From positions 1 through 54,758 of the forward strand of contig NZ_WIBF01000016.1 in NCBI RefSeq assembly GCF_009496005.1: DNA of 54,758 bases, given 5' to 3'. Positions 16,321 to 23,470 of the stretch are shown piece by piece (position 1 is the stretch's first letter; each line of letters starts with the position of its first letter). The position numbers and the translations under genes are program-made. The notes below the pieces were generated by a model, which ran no database searches, was not told the origin of the DNA, and saw nothing but the letters and a program-made list of their open reading frames with translations. Source of the stretch: Tritonibacter litoralis. Its GTDB lineage: Bacteria > Pseudomonadota > Alphaproteobacteria > Rhodobacterales > Rhodobacteraceae.

Positions 16321-16347
16321 AACCGCAACCGCAACCGCAACCGCAAC
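16321..16347 (+). repeat. hexanucleotide tandem repeat
   Basis: Four and a half copies of AACCGC in the gap between merR and the next membrane protein gene. It is outside any supported coding frame. Such arrays can change length by slippage; an effect on the gene starting at 16492 is possible but unproven. Confidence 0.8.
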
Positions 16348-16491
16348 AGAAGTTTTGTCCGACGTTTCTTACCTAAATGCCAATATTTTCGCATCGGTAT
16401 TATCTGTATGGCGGCATCACATATCGCCTCGTCAGTGGCGCCAGGCCGAGTGCCTGTCGACTGAACATGATCCGCATGGCAGCTTAGTATC

Positions 16492-17133
16492 ATGGAAAGA
16501 TATTTCTCCTTAAAGATGCCCGGCGCTCTGTTTTTACAAAACGTTTTGTTGTTCAGCCTCGCTGCTTTGGCCCCGGTTCTTTTACTCTATGTGTTGCTTG
16601 CTCCCGGTTTCGCGCCGGCGTTGGCGGCGGGCGGCCCCACTCTTGGGCGATTTATTCGGCAGGTTGTCACCAATGGTCTGCCAGTTGTCTTTGCCGTGAA
16701 CTACGTGAGCTTCTTTCTTTTCGCCCTCGCGCAGCGATCCATTGTCAGCCATCGAGATCCAGCTGTTTTTCTGTTGCTAGATCTGACAGTCCGGGTTGCG
16801 CTCTTCCTCGGCCTCCACGCCCTAATCTACGTTTTCTCCGCTGATTGGTTTGGTTCGTTCAGCGGCAGCCGCGCGACCGCGTTAAGGGTGGTCGCACCGA
16901 CACTGTCGCGCTCTGCGTTTTTCGAAAACATTTCCGGTGTCTATCTCTATGCCACGATGGTGGGTGCGTTGCCTTTGTATGTGTCAGCGATCAACCAGTC
17001 GGCGAGCCTGCGCCCACTTATCGGTCTCTTTCCGCAGAAAACCGGCGCTGCAGCGTTCGCTCTACTAGCGCTCCTGCTGTCAGTGGTATCATTGACACTT
17101 GTCGCGGAACTCATCGCGCATCTGCAAGGCTAG
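16492..17133 (+). CDS. integral membrane protein of unknown function
   Basis: A 213-residue protein with about five hydrophobic segments (for example VLLFSLAALAPVLLLYVLL and FALLALLLSVVSLTLVAEL). I recognise no family. No strong ribosome binding site precedes the ATG. Its stop codon overlaps that of the convergent dsbB gene by 4 bases, which suggests the pair arrived or evolved together. The AACCGC repeat lies about 145 bases upstream. Confidence 0.6.
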   Translation: MERYFSLKMPGALFLQNVLLFSLAALAPVLLLYVLLAPGFAPALAAGGPTLGRFIRQVVTNGLPVVFAVNYVSFFLFALAQRSIVSHRDPAVFLLLDLTVRVALFLGLHALIYVFSADWFGSFSGSRATALRVVAPTLSRSAFFENISGVYLYATMVGALPLYVSAINQSASLRPLIGLFPQKTGAAAFALLALLLSVVSLTLVAELIAHLQG

Positions 17134-17645
17134 GTCGCCGAATAGGGACTTTTCGAGCGGGGTTGGCGCATTTGTTGCGCAAGGGCGACCAGCCAAATGC
17201 CCGCAAGTGCGGCGCTCCAAAGCGCGTTCCAACTTGCCATCGATAGGGTCAGAAATTCCCAAGCAACTTCGTCACACATCACCAACTTCGACGGCCCGCT
17301 TGCCGCGGACGGAAGAAGATCAGCACCCGACAGGTTCGACATATCAAGGCCGGAGCCTGTGCAAGAGGTCGGCCCTTCCCACCAATCCCGTTCGACGCCG
17401 GTGTGGAAGATGCCGAGGGCCGCGGTCGTTGCCGCTGAAGCAGCACCGACAACCAAGAGCGGCAAAACGGGCAGGCCGATGAGCAACAGCAGACCGACAC
17501 CGATCGCAACCCCATGAGGATATCGTTGCCAGAGACACATTGCACAGGGGGCATAGCCCAAAGCCTGAAATACGAAGGCAGCCAGAAGCAACACTGCCGA
17601 CCCCGCAGCCGCGACCAGACCAAGTTGCTTACCTGAAATGCCCAA
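17130..17645 (-). CDS. dsbB: disulfide bond formation protein DsbB
   Basis: Inner-membrane quinone reductase that reoxidises DsbA. The 171-residue product has four helices, the first periplasmic pair in YAPCAMCLWQRYPH, and the second pair as TSCTGSG and VMCDEVAW. The start must be the TTG at 17645, since an in-frame TGA lies only six codons upstream and no ATG or GTG lies between; GAGGGG sits about 8 bases before it. It is divergent from a DsbA-like gene and shares a candidate response-regulator box with it. Confidence 0.9.
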   Translation of the reverse strand: MGISGKQLGLVAAAGSAVLLLAAFVFQALGYAPCAMCLWQRYPHGVAIGVGLLLLIGLPVLPLLVVGAASAATTAALGIFHTGVERDWWEGPTSCTGSGLDMSNLSGADLLPSAASGPSKLVMCDEVAWEFLTLSMASWNALWSAALAGIWLVALAQQMRQPRSKSPYSAT

Positions 17646-17753
17646 ATCATCGTCCCCTCAAAGACCAAGAGCATACGCAACACCGGGTCAGCGAGCGATT
17701 GCTTTTCAGCATCAACGCATACCTCCCTAAAATCATGATTCCACGAGAAGAAA

Positions 17754-17769
17754 TGTATCAGTTTGTAAA
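17754..17769 (+). promoter_or_regulatory. TGT-type direct repeat (site D) between dsbB and the dsbA-like gene
   Basis: TGTATC-AGTT-TGTAAA: two TGT half-sites with a 10-base period, the spacing of OmpR-family tandem boxes. The same pattern with a TGTATC half occurs at 26121, 31654 and 33987, the last in front of the response regulator gene itself. It lies 66 bases before the DsbA-like ATG and about 110 bases from the dsbB start, so it could serve either strand. Confidence 0.55.
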
Positions 17770-17834
17770 GTTGACCCCATATGTGACGCAGCAGTATTGC
17801 TGGACGCCGTTGTTGTCCCAATTTCAGGCCGATC

Positions 17835-18617
17835 ATGGATTCCAAGAAGCGATCAACACTTTTGACGATCGGTGGAATCGTCGCGGGCTACGCCGCTCTA
17901 CGTACGATACCATCTCTTTTGCCAGAGAAACTGGAACTAGAGCCCCTTACTTCTCCTGTGGGATTTCGCAAATACGTTGCCGGCGAAACATCTGGCGGGT
18001 TTGACCCCTTTGTGGGTTTGGGCACTACGGAGAGCGCCGATGTAACAGCGCAGAAAGCTGCGGCGTTGAAGAGAGTGTCTGCAGACCTGTGTGATGCACT
18101 TTATGGCAATATTGACGCCACGGCATCGATCGTTCCGATGGCCTCTTTCTCAGACTACTATTGTCCCTTCTGCCGGGTGCAGACCAAGCGCCTGGCGGGC
18201 ATGGCAGAGGACATGCACGACCAGGTTGCCGTCGCATGGCACGAGCTTCCGCTGCTTGGGGACAGTTCGAACCTGGCGGCCAAGGCCGCTTTGGCGGCAA
18301 AACGACAAGGGGCCTATGTCACGTTCCATGAGCGATTGATGACGACCCCGTTTCAGGCATCAGAGGAGTATCTCGTCCGCTTGTCTGATGATCTCGGTGT
18401 CGACGGCGCACAGTTGATCGCCGATATGAACAGCGTCGATATTGCGCGAGAACTCGAAAACAGCGCGGCCCTTGCTCGTGTATTTGCCTTTGTAGGGACA
18501 CCGGCGCTGGTGATCGGCCGCACGGTCGTCCAAGGCCAGATCAGCGATAAGATGATCCGCCAAATCATCGATCTCGAACGCGAGGAGGGCTGGGATATTG
18601 CCTGTCGGTCAGCATAA
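17835..18617 (+). CDS. DsbA-family periplasmic thiol oxidoreductase, membrane anchored
   Basis: A 260-residue protein with an N-terminal hydrophobic anchor (LLTIGGIVAGYAALRTI), then a DsbA-type thioredoxin fold with CPFC in SDYYCPFCRVQTKRL and the cis-Pro loop in VGTPALVIG. The roughly 80 residues before the fold have no recognised domain. It should oxidise cysteines of exported proteins, with DsbB as its partner. The rhodanese and ScsB-like genes follow closely on the same strand, giving one redox operon. Confidence 0.87.
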   Translation: MDSKKRSTLLTIGGIVAGYAALRTIPSLLPEKLELEPLTSPVGFRKYVAGETSGGFDPFVGLGTTESADVTAQKAAALKRVSADLCDALYGNIDATASIVPMASFSDYYCPFCRVQTKRLAGMAEDMHDQVAVAWHELPLLGDSSNLAAKAALAAKRQGAYVTFHERLMTTPFQASEEYLVRLSDDLGVDGAQLIADMNSVDIARELENSAALARVFAFVGTPALVIGRTVVQGQISDKMIRQIIDLEREEGWDIACRSA

Positions 18618-18676
18618 TGCGGTGTCGGCGCGGTCTTTCTCGCGATCTGCCGTGGGCGGCGCACTCTGGGTGCAAG

Positions 18677-19132
18677 ATGCATAGACGGCGTTTCCTGCTT
18701 TTGTCATCGGCTTTGACCCTCGCCCCGGGACTGTCTGCGGCTGCGACCCGGACGGTCTGGTCTGCGCCTGAGGCGGCTGCCGCACTGGCAGATGGCGACA
18801 TCTCCTTGATCGATGTCAGATCCCGCCCGGAGTGGCAGGACACAGGCCTCGCGGAAGGGGCCTGGCCAATCAGCATGCATGAAGACCGCTTCGAGGAGCG
18901 GCTCTTTGCGGCGCGGGACCTCTCCGACACAAGGCCTGTCGCTCTGATTTGCGCAACCGGGGGCCGCAGCGCCCGGCTGTTGGCCGCCCTCACACGGGCC
19001 GGATATGCGGGTTTCATCGACGTCTCGGAAGGCATGCTTGGCTCGCGGAGAGGTCCAGGTTGGATTGCCCGCGGTTTGCCAACAACCGATCTTCGCATGG
19101 CGCTCACCCATTTGCCTGCTCCTTTGCGCTGA
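18677..19132 (+). CDS. exported rhodanese-like domain protein
   Basis: A 151-residue protein with a signal peptide (MHRRRFLLLSSALTLAPGLS) and a single rhodanese domain: LIDVRSRPEW near the start and active-site Cys in ICATGGRSARLL. I prefer the ATG at 18677, which begins a clean export signal; an in-frame ATG at 18617 overlaps the DsbA-like stop. Periplasmic rhodaneses handle sulfane sulfur or act in redox repair. The gene is 2 bases from the ScsB-like gene. Confidence 0.8.
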   Translation: MHRRRFLLLSSALTLAPGLSAAATRTVWSAPEAAAALADGDISLIDVRSRPEWQDTGLAEGAWPISMHEDRFEERLFAARDLSDTRPVALICATGGRSARLLAALTRAGYAGFIDVSEGMLGSRRGPGWIARGLPTTDLRMALTHLPAPLR

Positions 19133-19134
19133 GC

Positions 19135-21246
19135 ATGCGAGAGCGCTTTCATATCGGCAGGTGGATGCTGCTCCTGACTGTCATTTGGTTCGGTGGCTTT
19201 TTAGGTCAGCCCGCCTCAGCCGCAGAATCAGAGGTGTTTTCCAACCCCGCCGTTACAGCGCGGCTGATTTCGGCAGAGGATGGAATTGCCCCTGACGCCG
19301 CCTCCATCTCGCTTGGATTGGCCCTGGAATTTGGGGAGGGATGGAAGGGATATTGGCGCACACCTGGAGAGGTTGGACTGGCCCCTGCCCTCGATTGGAC
19401 CGGGTCCTCGAATCTAAACTCCGTGGACATTCTCTGGCCCGCACCGGAGCGCTATGAGGCCTTCGGGATCGAGAATTTCGGCTACACCAATGAGGTTGCC
19501 CTGCCGCTCCGCGCGACCTTGGAGACAGCGGGTGAAGCGCTCAACTTGCGCGCTCGGGTTTCCTTGCTCACTTGTTCAGACGTTTGCGTGCCCCACGATT
19601 TCGCTTTGTCACTGGCGCTGCCCGAGGGCGTTGGAATCGACACGGGTTCGGCCGATATTATCGCCAGGTTTGTCGACCGCGTTCCGCTGGGTCCTGAAGA
19701 TAGCGACATCCGGATCTCTAGTGCGGCCATTGACGATCAAGCATCCGCGCTGACTGTGACCGCACGGAGCACACGCGCATTCCGGGACGTTGATGTCTTT
19801 CCGGAGTTCGGCCCGCTCGTCACTTTCGGGAAGCCGGATATCCGCCTCAACCAAGACCGAACGGAACTCTGGGCGCAAATCCCGATCAATGCCTGGTCCG
19901 AGGAACATCCAGCCCCTTTGATCACGATCACGGATACGGCGCGCGCGGTGACGTCCCCCGTATTGCTCACCACGGAGGCCCCTGCCCCTCCCTACGTCAT
20001 TGCTGGTGCGCAGGCAGGTCTTCTCAAGCTGATTGCCGTGGCTGGCATTGCTTTTCTGGGAGGATTGATCCTGAATGTGATGCCCTGCGTTTTGCCAGTT
20101 CTGTCGATCAAGCTCGCCTCCGTGCTCAAAGCATCCGGCCAATCGCGGGACATCACCCGCAAAGGATTTCTGGTGTCCGCCTTCGGTGTTCTGACATTCG
20201 TTTGGGGTCTAGCGGCGGTCTTGCTGGCGCTCCAATGGGTTGGAGTCTCGATCGGCTGGGGCATGCAGTTTCAGAACCCCATTTTCGTGAGTCTCATGTT
20301 TGTCGTGATCGTAATCTTCGCGGCAAACCTCTTCGGTGCTTTTGAAATAGCCTTGCCGCAGGCCGTGCAGGACCGCTTGGGAGCCGGCAGCGCAGGATCT
20401 GGATACGCGGCGGATTTCGGCACAGGTTTCCTCGCTGCTGTCCTTGCAACGCCTTGCTCCGCACCCTTCCTCGGGACTGCGATCACCTTCGCCCTCGCAG
20501 GGACACCCCTGGACGTTGCCGTGATTTTCACGGCCCTCGGCCTTGGATTGGCCCTCCCCTATCTGGTGATCGCCGCACGCCCCGAATGGGTCCATCTTCT
20601 GCCCCGGCCGGGCCGCTGGATGCTCTTTGTCAGAGCCGGTCTCGGCTGTCTTTTGTTGGCGACGGCAATCTGGCTCCTGTTCGTTCTGGTCGGCGTGGCG
20701 GGCGCGCTTGCGGCCGCGGGGGTGTTTGCAGCAACGGCAGCCCTGGTCTTGGGCGCCTATGTGCAGTGGCCAAAGCCGATGTTGCGCCGCGTGTTCCTGA
20801 CGATCTCCTTTCTGGGTGCGGTCCTGAGCGCCGGCCTGATCGCATCGCCCGAGCGTCCGGACGCGACGGCGAATGCGCCATCACATTGGCAAGCCTTCGA
20901 AGTTCAGAACATCGCCCGGCATGTTTCCGAAGGACGTGTCGTGTTCGTGGATGTCACGGCTGACTGGTGCCTGACATGCAAAGCCAACAAATCCCTGGTG
21001 CTTGACAGAAGTCCTGTGCTGGACCGCTTGCGGGATGGGACGGTGATTGCCATGCAAGCGGACTGGACCCGCCCAGACGATACCATCTCGCGGTTTCTTG
21101 AGCGGCACAATCGCTATGGAATCCCGTTCAATATTGTATTCGGTCCCGGTGCCCCTTCGGGCATCGCGCTGTCAGAAGTGCTGACCCCGGCTTCGGTTCT
21201 CGACGCGTTGGACGCTGCCGCGACCCGCAGCATCGCTTCGGATTAG
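19135..21246 (+). CDS. scsB: ScsB-type protein-disulfide reductase (DsbD family)
   Basis: Carries electrons from cytoplasmic thioredoxin across the inner membrane to periplasmic thiol proteins. The 703-residue product has a signal peptide, a long N-terminal periplasmic region with a Cys pair (LLTCSDVCVPHDF), an eight-helix core with NVMPCVLPVLSIK and ATPCSAPFLGTA, and a C-terminal thioredoxin-like domain with ADWCLTCKANK. That N-terminal region is the feature separating ScsB (suppressor of copper sensitivity) from classical DsbD. Its likely partners are the ScsC/DsbA-like protein at 26723 and the DsbA-like protein upstream. Confidence 0.87.
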   Translation: MRERFHIGRWMLLLTVIWFGGFLGQPASAAESEVFSNPAVTARLISAEDGIAPDAASISLGLALEFGEGWKGYWRTPGEVGLAPALDWTGSSNLNSVDILWPAPERYEAFGIENFGYTNEVALPLRATLETAGEALNLRARVSLLTCSDVCVPHDFALSLALPEGVGIDTGSADIIARFVDRVPLGPEDSDIRISSAAIDDQASALTVTARSTRAFRDVDVFPEFGPLVTFGKPDIRLNQDRTELWAQIPINAWSEEHPAPLITITDTARAVTSPVLLTTEAPAPPYVIAGAQAGLLKLIAVAGIAFLGGLILNVMPCVLPVLSIKLASVLKASGQSRDITRKGFLVSAFGVLTFVWGLAAVLLALQWVGVSIGWGMQFQNPIFVSLMFVVIVIFAANLFGAFEIALPQAVQDRLGAGSAGSGYAADFGTGFLAAVLATPCSAPFLGTAITFALAGTPLDVAVIFTALGLGLALPYLVIAARPEWVHLLPRPGRWMLFVRAGLGCLLLATAIWLLFVLVGVAGALAAAGVFAATAALVLGAYVQWPKPMLRRVFLTISFLGAVLSAGLIASPERPDATANAPSHWQAFEVQNIARHVSEGRVVFVDVTADWCLTCKANKSLVLDRSPVLDRLRDGTVIAMQADWTRPDDTISRFLERHNRYGIPFNIVFGPGAPSGIALSEVLTPASVLDALDAAATRSIASD

Positions 21247-21273
21247 AAATGGGATGCAAGTGTTACATCCGCT

Positions 21274-22041
21274 TCAAAACCATCCGAACGCCCGCGCGGG
21301 CATCCAGAGGCCCATGAAGATCATCATCAAGTTCTCCGTGAGCGAGACGAACCCCAGAGGCACGTTCGACGCCCCGCCAACGCAGGCGCATTTGAGCTCC
21401 CGTTTATCGATGTAGACGGCCTTGAAGACGGACACCGCGCCGATCGTGCCGATAAAGAGCGCTATCGGCGCGCTGATCCAGACCAAAGCGCCCGCGACCA
21501 TGAGAACACCCGCAATGGCCTCGCCGAACGGGTAGACATAACCGTAGCGCACCCAGCGTTGGGCGAGCAGATCGTAGTTCAGGAACATGGTGGAGAAGCT
21601 CTCGATATCCTGAAGTTTCTGGACCGCCAGAAAGCACATCGAGATCGCAATGAACCACTCGAAGGTGCGCAGCGTGAAAAGGGATCCGAAACTGGCCCAG
21701 CTGAGGCCAAGCGCCATCAGAAACGCCATTGAAAAAATCGCGACGACAGGCTGATAGGAAGTGTCGTCCTCCTCGGGCACATCTTGTCTGAAGTGCTTGC
21801 GCAGGGCTTCATAACCGCCGATCCGCTCGCCATCCATAAAGGTCTGTGGGGTTGTCTCGACCCCGTGTTCCTCCAGGAAAGCATCGGTTTCGGCTCGCGA
21901 CGTCAGATGGTGATCCTCGACCTCGTAACCTTCGCGCTCCAACAGATCCTTTGATTTCAGACCGTAGGGGCAAAGGTGGTCGTCCATCACCATGCGGTAC
22001 AGGTCCGCCTCTCTGGTCGATTGGGAATTGTCCTTCGGCAT
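21274..22041 (-). CDS. glutaredoxin-MauE/DoxX-like membrane fusion protein
   Basis: A 255-residue protein in two parts. Residues about 15-90 are a glutaredoxin domain with CPYG (DDHLCPYGLKSKDLLEREGYEV) and the TTPQTFMDGERIGGYEAL glutathione/cis-Pro region. Residues about 100-255 form four helices of the MauE/DoxX redox-associated type, with a C-terminal KCACVGG. MauE is needed for disulfide formation in methylamine dehydrogenase; fusions like this probably pass thiol electrons across the membrane. GGAGGG precedes the ATG. It follows the DUF305 gene by 18 bases. Confidence 0.82.
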   Translation of the reverse strand: MPKDNSQSTREADLYRMVMDDHLCPYGLKSKDLLEREGYEVEDHHLTSRAETDAFLEEHGVETTPQTFMDGERIGGYEALRKHFRQDVPEEDDTSYQPVVAIFSMAFLMALGLSWASFGSLFTLRTFEWFIAISMCFLAVQKLQDIESFSTMFLNYDLLAQRWVRYGYVYPFGEAIAGVLMVAGALVWISAPIALFIGTIGAVSVFKAVYIDKRELKCACVGGASNVPLGFVSLTENLMMIFMGLWMPARAFGWF

Positions 22042-22059
22042 AATGTGCCCTCCGATCGG

Positions 22060-22998
22060 TCAGGTTTTGCAGGTCCAGTAGCCCATGAAGCCCACGGCCA
22101 GCGCCGGATCACCGCTCAGTTGGAACAGCAGTGTCGCGCCTTCAGCAGAATCTCCCTCGCCCGGCGTGATGGTCAATCGACCCCCATCGGTGCCAAGTAC
22201 GCCGCCGTTGGAGATGTCGCCCTCGGCGTCGAACATCACCAGCGAGCCAGAGATTTTCGTCACGCCCTGCCCGCTGCCGTCGGTGGCCAGAATGGGATCG
22301 GAGTTGACGGCCCGCACGAAGGTACAGGCGACACTTGACCCGAGAGCCCGGGCGATTTCATCGGTTGAAAGAGGTGCTGGCCGAATACCTGCAATGACCG
22401 GTGTAGAGACCGCCTGTGTCAAGCTGTCGACGCTGGCGGGGCCTGCAGACGCACCCAGCGGCCAGTCGGACCCAGCTTCACTGTTGGTCGCAATATCGGC
22501 AAGCAAATAGCGCATCTCCGAGATTTCGCGGTTTTGAGCATGCACAATCTCGGTTGCCAGTGCGGCAACCCGTGGATCTGTGATTTCCGCCCGTTCACTG
22601 GTCATGATCGCGATGGAATGGTGGGGGATCATTGCGCTCATCCAGCTTTCGTCCTGTACGGTTACCTGGCTTCGAACCAGCCACAGGGCACCGGCGAACA
22701 GAACTGCCGACCCGGCAAAGATTGCAATGTTGACGGTTGTGTTTCGGTACATGCCAAGCATGAAGGTCAACATGACAATTGCCATTGTCGCGCCCATCAC
22801 AAAGGTCATGTAAAAGCGCGTCTCACTCCAATAGACATGCTCGAATGCGTAGGTGTTCAGGTACATCAACCCGAACATCAAGGCGGTGGAGGTGCCAACC
22901 ATCGCAAAGAAGCGACCATAGGAGGATTTCGCGTGGTCCTGCGATTTGGCTTTGGCCTCCTCGTGGGAATGCTGGGTTTCGATTGTAGATTCTGACAT
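22060..22998 (-). CDS. DUF305-domain membrane protein with C-terminal extension
   Basis: A 312-residue protein: His-rich cytoplasmic N terminus (TQHSHEEAKAKSQDHAK), three membrane segments, then a DUF305 domain with the ferritin-like metal motif MSAMIPHHSIAIMTSERAEI and HAQNREISEMRYLL. DUF305 proteins are linked to copper tolerance in several bacteria. The last 120 or so residues are not DUF305; they carry two cysteines (VACTFVRAV, YWTCKT) and look like a separate beta-rich domain I cannot name. A CueR-type dyad upstream suggests copper induction. Confidence 0.78.
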   Translation of the reverse strand: MSESTIETQHSHEEAKAKSQDHAKSSYGRFFAMVGTSTALMFGLMYLNTYAFEHVYWSETRFYMTFVMGATMAIVMLTFMLGMYRNTTVNIAIFAGSAVLFAGALWLVRSQVTVQDESWMSAMIPHHSIAIMTSERAEITDPRVAALATEIVHAQNREISEMRYLLADIATNSEAGSDWPLGASAGPASVDSLTQAVSTPVIAGIRPAPLSTDEIARALGSSVACTFVRAVNSDPILATDGSGQGVTKISGSLVMFDAEGDISNGGVLGTDGGRLTITPGEGDSAEGATLLFQLSGDPALAVGFMGYWTCKT

Positions 22999-23030
22999 CG
23001 GAATTCCTCTCCTTCACCAAGCGAACAAAG

Positions 23031-23044
23031 TTCCAGCGCTGGAA
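23031..23044 (-). promoter_or_regulatory. CueR-type dyad upstream of the DUF305 gene
   Basis: TTCCAGCGCTGGAA is a perfect dyad of the CueR operator type, 33-46 bases before the DUF305 ATG. Placed like the copA site, the -35 would be GGAACC and the -10 TTCGCT with a 19-base spacer. Both hexamers are poor, so the operator call is stronger than the promoter call. Confidence 0.6.
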
Positions 23045-23073
23045 GGTTCCCAATCCAAGCTATTTTTTTCGTG

Positions 23074-23458
23074 TTACTCCGTCGCGCCTGCCAATTCTCC
23101 CAAGATCGGGCAATCCGGGCGATGATCACCGTGGCAGGCATCGACGAGGTGCGACAGTGTTTCCCGCATCTCCCGAAGCTGCGCGATCTTGTCATCGATG
23201 GCCGACAGATGCTCTTCGGCGATGGCCTTCACCTGAGCACTCTCCCGCGTTTCGTCCTCGTAAAGGCTCAGAAGGACACGGCAATCCTCGATCGAGCGCC
23301 CGGGCACGACCGAGAAAGGCCAGTTTATGGAGGTCGGTTTCCCGAAACGCGCGGTATCCGTTGTCGCTTCTTTGTGGCCTGATCAGGCCGATATCCTCGT
23401 AGTAGCGGATGGTTTTTGGTGGAATGCCGGACCGGTCCGCAACTTCCCCAATATTCAT
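23074..23458 (-). pseudogene. cueR: copper-responsive regulator CueR, frameshifted
   Basis: The first frame gives a MerR-type winged helix (MNIGEVADRSGIPPKTIRYY) up to LAFLGRARAL. The family continuation SIEDCRVLLSLYEDETRE, and the metal loop ACHGDHRPDCPI, lie in another frame from about 23293 down. The shift is explained by loss of about 8 bases encoding a GlyPhe(Ser) step between two CTCG repeats, inferred from the family sequence. Translation of the first frame instead ends after 88 residues. A GGAGGG site precedes the ATG, 12 bases after the copA stop. A sequencing error is possible but an 8-base loss is not a typical one. Confidence 0.8.
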
Positions 23459-23470
23459 GTCCTTGCCCTC

